64,000 bases of DNA from Flammeovirga pectinis. GTDB taxonomy: Bacteria; Bacteroidota; Bacteroidia; Cytophagales; Flammeovirgaceae. The notes below the pieces were generated by a model. The model was not told the DNA's origin and did not search any database. It saw only the letters and a list, made by a program, of their open reading frames with translations. Location: assembly GCF_003970675.1 (NCBI RefSeq), contig NZ_CP034562.1, forward strand, positions 4,128,001 through 4,192,000, written 5' to 3'. Below are positions 9,170 through 18,800 of this stretch, one piece after another. Every line of letters begins with the position of its first letter. The first letter of the stretch is position 1. Made by a program: the position numbers and the translations under genes.

Positions 9170-10834
9170 ATGATCAAATCTATCTTATTTCTCCTATCTT
9201 TATTATTTGTTTTTCCATTTGCAAAAGATAAAAAGAAGCCCAAAGCAACCATAGTGATTAAAAATGCTATTGTACATACTATGGATAGTAAAAATACTAT
9301 TGCAGAATGTATTGCATTACGAGGCGAGGAAATTATTTATGTTGGGAAACAAGATAAAATAGATGGATATATTAATAGAAAAACGAAGGTAATTGATGCA
9401 CATAATCAAGTAGTACTTCCTGGCTTTATTGATGCACACACCCACCCTATTTCTTTAGCTTCTTTCGATTTAGAAGTGAAAGGGTATAAAATGGAAAAGT
9501 TATTAAAAGAATTAAAAATCTATATTGATACACATCCGAATAATAAAACTATAATTGGAGTGGGCGGATTTGCTTATAACGACCCTAATTTTGATATTTC
9601 TAAACTTGATGAGATTGCACCAAATACCCCAATTGTTTTAGTAGAAACTGACGGGCATGGTGGATGGATAAACAGTAAAGGCATTGCTTTATTGGATGAT
9701 CTTGAAACGACTGAGTTTTCTGAAAATAGTTATTTCGAAAAGAACGTTGATGGGAAATATTCTGGAGTAATTGTAGAGGCAAAAGCCTATTATTATGCTA
9801 TAGGTAAAGTTTTAAAAATTAAAGAAAATCTACCCGAATTTGATGATCGGTTTAAAGCATTATCAAAAGAATATAATAGTCTTGGGTATACAACCGTTTT
9901 TGATGCTACTGCAGGAAACAATGATGTATCAGATGTTTTATTCGGTAGGTTAGCTAAAATCTCAAATGGCATTACAATGAGAGTTGAAGCTTCTTACTTA
10001 ACATCAGATTTAGAAGAACTTAAAACGGCAAAAGTAAATACATCAAACTTAAAAAAACACAACACTGAACTCTTCAACATTAATACAATAAAAGTATTTA
10101 TGGATGGTACTATGGAGGGATACAATGCTGCTTTAGATCAACCTTATATTGGGACTAATACTAATGGAAATCTCTTTTTTAGTGGTAATGAATTTCAGAA
10201 TGAATTAGTAAACTTAGCACAAAATAATTTTGATATTCACTTTCATGCCATAGGCCCTAGAGCTATTCATGAAGCAGTAATTGCTAGTCAGAAAATTAGA
10301 GAACAAGGTGCTGATGTAAAACTAACTATTGCACATGCAGAACTAATAAGAGATGAAGATTTTCAAGTAATTCTTGAGAATGATATCATAATTAATACTA
10401 CCCCATTGTGGCACTCCTACGACGATTTCACATTCTCTGCATTAGGCCAAGAACGTTTCAATAAAATATGGAGATACAATCCAATTCTTGAAGAAAACGG
10501 TCATGTTACTTTTGGAACTGATCACCCTTCTTCTTATAGTTTAAGTCCTTTTGAACATATCCAAACAGCAATAACTCGTCAAAACAAATATAGTGGTGAT
10601 AAAAAATTAGCGGATGAAAAGCAGAAATTTAGTATTCAAGATGCAGTAAAAGCGTTTACTACAAGTGCTGCTTATCAGCTCAATTTAGCCAATGATTTGG
10701 GATCTATTGAAGTAGGTAAAAAAGCAGATCTAATTCTTATCAATCAAGATATATTTTCTATAGACGAAACAAAAATAAAAGCTACAAAAGTGACTACCAC
10801 TATATTTAATGGTAAAGTAGTTTATTCAGAGTAG
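9170..10834 (+). CDS. Secreted amidohydrolase (YtcJ-like)
   Basis: A 554-residue metal-dependent hydrolase of the amidohydrolase superfamily, YtcJ-like group. An N-terminal signal segment (MIKSILFLLSLLFVFPFA) suggests export. After a small beta-sandwich (IVIKNAIVHTMDSKN), the metal-binding motif VVLPGFIDAHTHP appears near residue 90. Further ligands are in IHFHAIGPRAIHEA, LTIAHAEL and VTFGTDHPSS. The C-terminal GSIEVGKKADLILINQD is the usual sandwich-completing segment. Such enzymes cleave C-N bonds in amides, ureas or cyclic compounds; the substrate is unknown. It stands alone between a hairpin and the small gene at 10882, which may be co-transcribed. Confidence 0.88.
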   Translation: MIKSILFLLSLLFVFPFAKDKKKPKATIVIKNAIVHTMDSKNTIAECIALRGEEIIYVGKQDKIDGYINRKTKVIDAHNQVVLPGFIDAHTHPISLASFDLEVKGYKMEKLLKELKIYIDTHPNNKTIIGVGGFAYNDPNFDISKLDEIAPNTPIVLVETDGHGGWINSKGIALLDDLETTEFSENSYFEKNVDGKYSGVIVEAKAYYYAIGKVLKIKENLPEFDDRFKALSKEYNSLGYTTVFDATAGNNDVSDVLFGRLAKISNGITMRVEASYLTSDLEELKTAKVNTSNLKKHNTELFNINTIKVFMDGTMEGYNAALDQPYIGTNTNGNLFFSGNEFQNELVNLAQNNFDIHFHAIGPRAIHEAVIASQKIREQGADVKLTIAHAELIRDEDFQVILENDIIINTTPLWHSYDDFTFSALGQERFNKIWRYNPILEENGHVTFGTDHPSSYSLSPFEHIQTAITRQNKYSGDKKLADEKQKFSIQDAVKAFTTSAAYQLNLANDLGSIEVGKKADLILINQDIFSIDETKIKATKVTTTIFNGKVVYSE

Positions 10835-10881
10835 TATCAGTAAAAATAAACCTATAAGATAGATCACTAAACTATTAAATC

Positions 10882-11202
10882 ATGAATAAATTAACAGTAG
10901 CTTTTAGCATGTTATTAGTAGTACTATTATACAGTACTACAGAAGTTAATGCTCAATCTTATAATTCATATAGTACTTTAAAAGCAGTACCTGTTGAGAC
11001 TGTCCCAGTAGATACTACCATTGAAACTATTATTAGCATTAAGAAATATAAAGTAAATACCAATCAATCAAATGCAGGTACAATCTATCAGTATAAAACG
11101 CCAGTAAAGAAGTCTTATGGCCTTAAATACAATGATAAAACAGGTAAGTACAAATTTATCTATTACAATGTTAATAGTTGGAATACTAAAAAAGTGAGGT
11201 AA
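10882..11202 (+). CDS. Small secreted protein, unknown
   Basis: A 106-residue protein with a clear signal peptide (MNKLTVAFSMLLVVLLYS to EVNAQ). The mature part is short, rich in Tyr, Lys, Asn and Thr, with a repeated YK/KY flavour (IKKYKV, YQYKTPVKKSYGLKY, GKYKFIYYNVN) and no cysteines. I recognise no family. It lies 47 bases after the amidohydrolase stop and is closed by a terminator hairpin, so it may be the last gene of that unit. Its exported, basic, Tyr-rich nature would fit a periplasmic or surface protein. Confidence 0.65.
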   Translation: MNKLTVAFSMLLVVLLYSTTEVNAQSYNSYSTLKAVPVETVPVDTTIETIISIKKYKVNTNQSNAGTIYQYKTPVKKSYGLKYNDKTGKYKFIYYNVNSWNTKKVR

Positions 11203-11220
11203 GGTTGTGCTTCACAATAA

Positions 11221-11261
11221 AGGGAGGTTATTGATTTAAAATAACACTCCCTCAATTTTTA
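11221..11261 (+). terminator. Terminator after the small secreted protein
   Basis: AGGGAG (11221-11226) and TTATT pair with AATAA and CTCCCT (to about 11252), with one internal mismatch, followed by a T5 tract. Confidence 0.7.
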
Positions 11262-11274
11262 TTTGGTGTAGATT

Positions 11275-11811
11275 TTAATAATAAAACAGCACTAAATCTT
11301 GTTTCTTTTGGTTAGAATATGCTATCCAATCTGCAAATTGCTTTATCTGACTTTCTTCAAAAGCAGCATTCTTTATAGCAGCTAAAGCAGCAGAAAAGTC
11401 AGTTCTGTAAATTGTGAATACTGCAGGAAATTCCATTGTCATAGGAAGGTTTATCTTCCGTTCTAGATCAATAGTATACATCATAAATTCCTTAATACTA
11501 TAAAACGGATCTATATCAGCAGGGTACCAATTACTATTATTGCAAGTTTCCCCTAAAGTTTTAATGAGTACTTCTAATACATACCAATTCTTGGCTCCGT
11601 CTCCTGCATCTTTTATAATTCCATTCAAGAAATCTTGCATTATATTAAGGGCAGGTTCCCAACCATCTTCTACTTCTAGTTGGCTATCAATAGAAGAAAG
11701 ATTAGCCGAGGTTTTTTGAAGAAGTTGGTTCTTTACACCTTCATCTTCTACTCCATAACACGTTTTAATAAAACCTAAATCAATGCTATAAGGCATTATT
11801 CCATATCCCAT
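11275..11811 (-). CDS. Hypothetical protein (DUF7691-like?)
   Basis: A 178-residue acidic protein without a signal peptide or membrane segment. It begins MGYGIMPYSIDL and contains DGWEPALNIMQDFLNG and a C-terminal helical segment ending FADWIAYSNQKKQDLVLFYY. The opening resembles a small family of cytosolic proteins of unknown function (possibly DUF7691); this is from memory and uncertain. No catalytic motif is visible. It is transcribed towards the terminator region of the 10882 gene. Confidence 0.6.
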   Translation of the reverse strand: MGYGIMPYSIDLGFIKTCYGVEDEGVKNQLLQKTSANLSSIDSQLEVEDGWEPALNIMQDFLNGIIKDAGDGAKNWYVLEVLIKTLGETCNNSNWYPADIDPFYSIKEFMMYTIDLERKINLPMTMEFPAVFTIYRTDFSAALAAIKNAAFEESQIKQFADWIAYSNQKKQDLVLFYY

Positions 11812-11932
11812 AATTTTGTTGTTTGGTTTAGTTATTTAATCAATAGAAAATTAAGAAGTATCATACACAATAAAAAATAATCTTATTAAATCCTTTAAAT
11901 ATATATGCTGAATAATTCGGCTTATAAACAAC

Positions 11933-11964
11933 AAAAGAGCTAACTCTTATCAGTTAACCCTTTT
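11933..11964 (-). terminator. Terminator after the sensor-phosphatase
   Basis: AAAAGAGCTAACT (11933-11945) pairs with AGTTAACCCTTTT (11952-11964), with one mismatch, about 28 bases past the stop of the minus-strand gene ending at 11992. Confidence 0.6.
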
Positions 11965-11991
11965 ATTTTATCATGAAGCCACAACAATTAG

Positions 11992-14900
11992 CTACACTTT
12001 AATTCCTAGTATAGTTATATCATCTCTTTGCAATTCATCTTCTTGATGTAACGCCAATAGACGTTCTAATTGTTCGTTTTGAATATCCATTGGTAACCTA
12101 CCTATTCCTGTTAAGAATTTCTCGAATAAGATCTTACCAATTTTCTTTCTTCCTTTATTATTCTGATCCATATACCCATCTGTAGTAAGGTATATTATAG
12201 TTCCTTTTTCTATTGTTAAGGTATTGTTTTCAAACTTTCTACCTTTCCTCTGCATACCGCCAATAGCTTTTTTACTACCAGCCACCTGATGTAAAACACC
12301 ATCTTTAGTAAAATAATACAAAGGCCTTTTTGCTCCAGAAAACACTACTTCACAGGAGTTGTCATCTTTAGGAGTAATTTTACAAAGACATAAATCCATA
12401 CCGTCTGTATTATTAGACGTATCTTGTTTTAATGCAACTCTAACTCTTTGATGTAACCTTTCTAAAATATCTTTAGGATCATCAATCTTTAGTTCATTAA
12501 TTAAATAATTAAAAGATGCGTTACCAATCATACTCATAAAGGCTCCAGGAACACCATGCCCTGTGCAATCAATAGCTGCAATATATTTACTATTGTTGTT
12601 TTCCCCGGCCCAATAAAAATCTCCAGCTACAATATCTTTAGGTTTAAAAAGAATAAAATGCTCTGCAAACAACTCTGATAAATACTCCTTATTTGGTAAT
12701 ACAGCACTCTGTATCGTCTTAGCATAACGTACACTATTTGTGATGTGCTGATGCTGAGATTTTAATTTATCATTCTGTCCTAATAACTGATTATTTTTAT
12801 CCTCAATATAATTTCTTTGTGCTAAAATTTCTTCTTGTTGTTGCAACAACTCTTCATTCTGCACAGTAATTTCTTTCTGTTGTTCTTGGAGCTCTTGATT
12901 TTGCGTTGTAATAGCAATTTGTTGTTCAGATAGCTCCTCGTTTTGTGCAACTACTTCTTCAGTTCTTTCTTGAATAATGAACTCAAGTTTTACTTGCTCT
13001 CTTTTTAATTTTAATGTTCTGTATTTATAAAAAGCAACAAATAAACCTATTAGAGTTACAATAAATAAGATCCTAAACCATAACGTTTTCCACCAAGGCG
13101 GAAGGATATTCAATACAATACTGTCTCCTTTTTCATTCCAAATATTATGATTGTTAGAACCCTTAACGTGGAAGGTATAAGTACCCGGATCAAGATTGGT
13201 ATAAGTAGCACTTCTTCTAGAACCATCTCTCCATTCTTTATCAAAACCTATCAGTTTATATTTATACTGGTTTCTATCTGCATGGTAATAATTTAATGCT
13301 GCAAAATCTATGGTAAAAACAGACTGCTCGTGCGTTAAAGAAATCTCAGATGTTTCTTCTACTACATTTTCTAATGGAGAACCCTCTTCTAATTTTACTT
13401 CTTTATTAAAGAGTAGGAAATCTGTAAATACAACTGGAGGAACTACAGAATTTTGTCTTACATCAAATGGATTAAATAATGTGATACCGCTACTGTTTCC
13501 AAATAATATTTCTCCAGAATTTAATCGGAAAGCACACCCTTTATTAAATTCTCCATCCTGCGATAAATCAGAACCTAAATAATTAATAAATACCTTCTTT
13601 TTTGGGTCGAACCTTGCAATATTATTTTTTGCTGATATCCATAAATACCCTTCTTCATCTTCTGCAATAGCTGTTATTTCTGCACTGGCTAAACCTTCCT
13701 GTTCCCCATAAGAAACAAACTCTTCTGTAGCAATATCAAATTTTGATAAACCACCCGATGTCGTTACCCAAAGTTCTCCATCAGAAGATTCAAATACTTG
13801 ACTTGGTACTCCTCCTGCAATTGCATTTGGGTCTTTCTCATCTGGATAGTATTTCTTTAGTTTCTCTGTATTTAGATCATATACATATAAACCATAATAG
13901 GAATTAAAAAACATATGACCATCACTACTCTCAAACATATTGAAAGAACTTTCTATAGATTCTCCTTTCTTTATTGGAAGTACTTCTCTTGTAACATCTC
14001 CTGTTTCTAAATCCAATAAACAAACACCAATATTGTGTACAATTATCCAAAAATTGCCTTTACTATCCTCGTACCCTTTCCAAATATTATTGTTAGGTAA
14101 AGTGTTAGGGTTCTTAGGGTCTCTAACAATCTTTGTAAATGTTTCAGTCTTTGGGTCAAACTTATTTAGTCCACCGCCCCAAGTACCAATCCAATAGAAA
14201 CCATTTCGGCCTTTTGTTATAGAAAGAATAGCATTTGAACCAATAGAGTTAGGATTATTAGGGTTGTGTTTAAACACTTTCATCTTTTTAGTTCTTTTAT
14301 TAAGAACATTAAGACCTCCACCATCGGTACCAAAATAAATATTATTTACATCTTCTTCTAAAGAGATAACATTATTACTTGTAAGCAATTCATACCCACC
14401 TCTGTTACTAGAAACAAGACTAAACGCATTGGTTTGTGAGTTCCAATAATTTAGGCCTTTTCGAAAACCACCTAGCCAAATATTCTCCGATTTATCTCTA
14501 AAGAAAGTAAGAATATGGTTTTCTGATATACTTTTTGGGTCGTTGATTTTGTTAGTAATACTCTCAAAGGAATTTGTTTTGGGATCTAAAATTATGACCC
14601 CATGTTCTGGTGTTGACAACCAAAGTTTATCATTCACCTCCAGTATATCCCATACCACGTTTGTTGGCAATGCTATTTGCTTAAACTCTTTATTTTTTGG
14701 GTTATAAACACAAAGTCCACCACCTTCTGTACCCACTCTAATTGTTCCTTTTGAATCTTGATGGATTACCTCAATATTATTATTTGGTAAACTTCCTTTT
14801 TTATTAGATGATTTAAAAATAGCATTGATTGTTCCATTCTCACTTGCTAAATAAATACCATCTGTTTCAGATCCCATCCACAGGTTACTTTCATTATCTA

Positions 14901-15423
14901 CAAGTAGCTGATTAATGTACTTTCCTGATATATTTTTTATTATGACTTTCTTCTTTGTATCGAATAAAAAGAACCCTTTTAGAGAACCAATCCATAGCTT
15001 ATCAGTACCATGTTTTTGAATAACACGACAACCAACAAACTCGGGAATAGGAATCCTTTCAAAGTTATCTTTATCCCTATGGTAAACGTTTAAACCTCCG
15101 GCATCTCCTACCCACAAGTTCTCCTCTCCATCTTCAGTAATACAATTTATGTAATTAGAAAAAAGTGTATTATTATCTTTAGTAGAGTTTTTATAGATCT
15201 TAAAATTGTAGCCATCATAACGGTTCAAACCCATTAAGGTGCCAAACCACATAAAGCCTTTGCTATCTTGGTAGATAGAGTGAACACTTACATTGGATAA
15301 TCCATCTTGAATACTAAACCGATCAAAACTATAAGAAGTTTTCTCGGGAAATTGTCCCATACTCAAGATAGGAATGAGTAAAGTAAGTAGTAGTACAGTA
15401 GTTAATTTAGATAATAATTTCAT
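11992..15423 (-). CDS. Propeller-sensor transmembrane PP2C/SpoIIE phosphatase
   Basis: A 1143-residue signalling protein. In order: signal peptide (to about residue 23, LSMGQ); many two-component-regulator propeller repeats of the type DSKGFMWFGTLMGLNRYDG and FWIGTWGGGLNKFDP up to about 650, forming periplasmic beta-propellers; a Y_Y_Y domain (NQYKYKLIGFDKEW, YTFHVKGSN) to about 775; one membrane segment near 780-803; a long coiled coil (about 807-895) built of EELxEQQ/QNQEL repeats; and a C-terminal SpoIIE/PP2C phosphatase (about 905-1143) with DIVAGDFYW, DCTGHGVPG and TDGYMDQ metal motifs. It replaces the histidine kinase of the usual hybrid sensors with a phosphatase, so it probably controls an anti-sigma or anti-anti-sigma pathway. 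The ligand is unknown. A terminator follows. Confidence 0.92.
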   Translation of the reverse strand: MKLLSKLTTVLLLTLLIPILSMGQFPEKTSYSFDRFSIQDGLSNVSVHSIYQDSKGFMWFGTLMGLNRYDGYNFKIYKNSTKDNNTLFSNYINCITEDGEENLWVGDAGGLNVYHRDKDNFERIPIPEFVGCRVIQKHGTDKLWIGSLKGFFLFDTKKKVIIKNISGKYINQLLVDNESNLWMGSETDGIYLASENGTINAIFKSSNKKGSLPNNNIEVIHQDSKGTIRVGTEGGGLCVYNPKNKEFKQIALPTNVVWDILEVNDKLWLSTPEHGVIILDPKTNSFESITNKINDPKSISENHILTFFRDKSENIWLGGFRKGLNYWNSQTNAFSLVSSNRGGYELLTSNNVISLEEDVNNIYFGTDGGGLNVLNKRTKKMKVFKHNPNNPNSIGSNAILSITKGRNGFYWIGTWGGGLNKFDPKTETFTKIVRDPKNPNTLPNNNIWKGYEDSKGNFWIIVHNIGVCLLDLETGDVTREVLPIKKGESIESSFNMFESSDGHMFFNSYYGLYVYDLNTEKLKKYYPDEKDPNAIAGGVPSQVFESSDGELWVTTSGGLSKFDIATEEFVSYGEQEGLASAEITAIAEDEEGYLWISAKNNIARFDPKKKVFINYLGSDLSQDGEFNKGCAFRLNSGEILFGNSSGITLFNPFDVRQNSVVPPVVFTDFLLFNKEVKLEEGSPLENVVEETSEISLTHEQSVFTIDFAALNYYHADRNQYKYKLIGFDKEWRDGSRRSATYTNLDPGTYTFHVKGSNNHNIWNEKGDSIVLNILPPWWKTLWFRILFIVTLIGLFVAFYKYRTLKLKREQVKLEFIIQERTEEVVAQNEELSEQQIAITTQNQELQEQQKEITVQNEELLQQQEEILAQRNYIEDKNNQLLGQNDKLKSQHQHITNSVRYAKTIQSAVLPNKEYLSELFAEHFILFKPKDIVAGDFYWAGENNNSKYIAAIDCTGHGVPGAFMSMIGNASFNYLINELKIDDPKDILERLHQRVRVALKQDTSNNTDGMDLCLCKITPKDDNSCEVVFSGAKRPLYYFTKDGVLHQVAGSKKAIGGMQRKGRKFENNTLTIEKGTIIYLTTDGYMDQNNKGRKKIGKILFEKFLTGIGRLPMDIQNEQLERLLALHQEDELQRDDITILGIKV

Positions 15424-15540
15424 TGTTACAAATCAAATTCCAAAGCCGATAGTAGTTTGTAAACACTTATAAAAGTGTACTTACAACATATAATTTAGAG
15501 AACTTATAAGAATAAAACAATTAAATCTCTAAAAAGGTAT

Positions 15541-15573
15541 AAAAAAAGAGCACTTCATTCGAAATGCTCTTTT
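15541..15573 (-). terminator. Second terminator-like hairpin
   Basis: AAAAGAGCA (15544-15552 area) pairs with TGCTCTTTT (15565-15573). On the minus strand the stem is followed by a T run. It may back up the stronger hairpin at 15766. Confidence 0.5.
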
Positions 15574-15765
15574 CCATATAATTACTATCTATACTACTAT
15601 TATTCTATCTACACTTCTATAAACGACTTATTATCTGACTATTACATACATTATCTGATTAAAAACTATCAAATACCTACTTTCATTCTACTTCTCTGAA
15701 TAGTATAATTTTACTAGACGATTTACAACGTGGTAGTTAACATATCAACCTATTAAAAAGATAAA

Positions 15766-15807
15766 AGTCCCAAGATGAAGCATAATTCTATACTTCATCT
15801 TGGGACT
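15766..15807 (-). terminator. Terminator after the giant sulfatase
   Basis: A perfect 15-bp stem: AGTCCCAAGATGAAG (15766-15780) with CTTCATCTTGGGACT (15793-15807) and a 12-base loop. On the minus strand TTTTATC follows. It lies 28 bases past the stop at 15835. Confidence 0.85.
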
Positions 15808-15834
15808 AATAAAGGTACTATTTAAGTGTTAAGA

Positions 15835-18800
15835 TTATTTCACTCGTACTTTTCTAGTAACTGACTTTCCTTCTTTAGTTGTTAACATAAAGATGTAAAT
15901 CCCTTTATTTAATTTACTAACAGAAACTTTTGTCGCTGTATTTTTTTTGTTTACTATTTTAACTAACTGCCCTGAAGTATTGTAGATCGCAATCTTAACA
16001 ATATTATTCGCGACTACATTCACAACATCTGTAGCTGGGTTAGGATAAATTGAAATAGCTAATTGCTCAACATCTACACTTGTCGGTGTATCTTCAACTA
16101 CAGTTATTGTCATTGATTCTGATGATGAACCTGCTGAATTTGTTACAGTTAATGTTGCCGTATAACTACCTGCAGATGCATAAGTATGAGTTGGGTTTTG
16201 AGCTACTGATGTATTATCATCGCCAAAAGACCATGCATAACTTGTTACTTCTCCGGTTGATCCGTCTGTAAATGTAACTGATTCACCTAACATAATAGAT
16301 GATGACGAGACTGTAAACTGTGCTAAAGGGGCTGTTTCAGTTTCTTCTTCCTCATCTTCAACTACCGTTATTGTCATTGATTCTGATGATGAACCTGCTG
16401 AATTTGTTACAGTTAATGTTGCAGTATAACTACCTGCGGATGCATAAGTATGAGTTGGGTTTTGAGCTACTGATGTATTATCATCGCCAAAAGACCATGC
16501 ATAACTTGTTACTTCTCCAGTTGATCCGTCTGTAAATATAACTGACTCTCCTAATGTTATAGATGATGACGAGACTGTAAACTGTGCTAAAGGGGCTGTT
16601 TCAGTTTCTTCTTCCTCATCTTCAACTACCGTTATTGTCATTGATTCTGATGATGAACCTGCTGAATTTGTTACAGTTAATGTTGCCGTATAACTACCTG
16701 CGGATGCATAAGTATGAGTTGGATTTTGAGCTACTGATGTATTATCATCGCCAAAAGACCATGCATAACTTGTTACTTCTCCAGTTGATCCGTCTGTAAA
16801 TGTAACTGATTCACCTAACATAATAGATGATGACGAGACTGTAAACTGTGCTAAAGGAACTGTTTCAGTTTCTTCTTCTTCTTCTTCCTCATCTTCAACT
16901 ACTGTTATTGTCATTGATTCTTATGATGAACCTGCTGAATTTGTTACAGTTAATGTTGCCGTATAACTACCTGCGGATGCATAAGTATGAGTTGGGTTTT
17001 GAGCTACTGATGTATTATCATCGCCAAAAGACCATGTATAACTTGTTACTTCTCCGGTTGATCCGTCTGTAAATGTAACTGATTCACCTAACATAATAGA
17101 TGATGACGAGACTGTAAACTGTGCTAAAGGGGCTGTTTCAGTTTCTTCTTCCTCATCTTCAACTACCGTTATTGTCATTGATTCTGATGATGAACCTGCT
17201 GAATTTGTTACAGTTAATGTTGCCGTATAACTACCTGCGGATGCATAAGTATGAGTTGGGTTTTGAGCTACTGATGTATTATCATCGCCAAAAGACCATG
17301 CATAACTTGTTACTTCTCCAGTTGATCCGTCTGTAAATGTAACTGATTCACCTAACATAATAGATGATGATGAGACTGTAAACTGTGCTAAAGGGGCTGT
17401 TTCAGTTTCTTCTTCTTCCTCATCTTCAACTACAGTTATTGTCATTGATTCTGATGATGAACCTGCTGAATTTGTTACAGTTAATGTTGCCGTATAACTA
17501 CCTGCGGATGCATAAGTATGAGTTGGATTTTGAGCTACTGATGTATTGTCATCGCCAAAAGACCATGCATAACTTGTTACCTCTCCGGTTGATCCGTCTG
17601 TAAATGTAACTGATTCACCTAACATAATAGATGATGACGAGACTGTAAACTGTGCTAAAGGGGCTGTTTCAGTTTCTTCTTCTTCTTCCTCATCTTCAAC
17701 TACCGTTATTGTCATTGATTCTGATGATGAACCTGCTGAATTTGTTACAGTTAATGTTGCCGTATAACTACCTGCGGATGCATAAGTATGAGTTGGGTTT
17801 TGAACTACTGATGTATTGTCATCGCCAAAAGACCATGCATAACTTGTTACTTCTCCAGTTGATCCGTCTGTAAATGTAACTGATTCACCTAACATAATAG
17901 ATGATGACGAGACTGTAAACTGTGCTAAAGGGGCTGTTTCAGTTTCTTCTTCTTCTTCCCCATCTTCAACTTCTGTAACAATAGATAAACTTATATCATC
18001 AACATCTAAAGTACCGTACCAATTTCTTGCTATTGCAATTGTTGCTGTGTAATCTTCTTCAGGTACAAATTCCAATGTATGTGTATACCAATCTGTAGTA
18101 TTCCCTTGGTTATACTGCTCTCCTCTCTCTCTTGGAGTATTTGATTCAGTATCCATTATTAATGGGAAATGAATAGCAATACCTCTTGATCTAAATGTCA
18201 ATTTGTATTGTGTTCCTGCTACAAAATTAATGATTGCATTGGTTCTTATCTGACCATTTGCAGAAGCTGTTGCTCCTTCATCATTGTATTCCATATACTT
18301 GTTACCATCTACTATTTTTACTGTTAAAGTACGTGGTAAATCAGGTTGTTGGAATGCAGAATAATGGAACATTCTATCATTGTCTCTAGCATCATTTAAT
18401 ACTGATGTTCCTTCTGAAAATTCTTCAAAATTATTTTCATAAACAGTCTCATAAGAAATTACATTAGATGTAACTTCCAAAGGCATTGTTGTTGTTGAAG
18501 CACCATTAGCATTAGAAGCTATTAATGTAACTGTATACGTTCCTGCAGTTGCATACTCATGCTCTGGGTTTTGTTCTGTAGATGTGTTCTCATCACCAAA
18601 ATCCCATGCCCATGTTGTTGGCATATCAGAAGAAGTATCTGTAAACTGAATTACTTTAGGTGTACTTGCATCTGCCACTTCAAAAGTAAACGTCGCAGTT
18701 GGAGAAGGTGTTTCTATTACTGTAATGTAATCTTCCATTACCAGCATATTTGTTCCATCTGCATTTGTTACAGACAAAGAAACAGTATATACACCAGCAT

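Larger units (their letters stand above)
15424..15834. other. Intergenic region with two hairpins
   Basis: About 410 bases between two minus-strand genes. It contains the terminators listed at 15541 and 15766, and presumably the sensor promoter just above 15423. No coding potential seen. Confidence 0.6.

Noticed and set aside
16080-17873. A ladder of 63-74-residue plus-strand frames starting MLKGLFQFLL and the like
   Set aside because: They are the antisense shadow of the tandem PKD repeats on the minus strand, repeated because the DNA is repeated.
16086-17966. Regular direct repeats as a possible CRISPR array
   Set aside because: The period is about 264-273 bases, units are almost wholly identical with no spacers, and they code for PKD domains.
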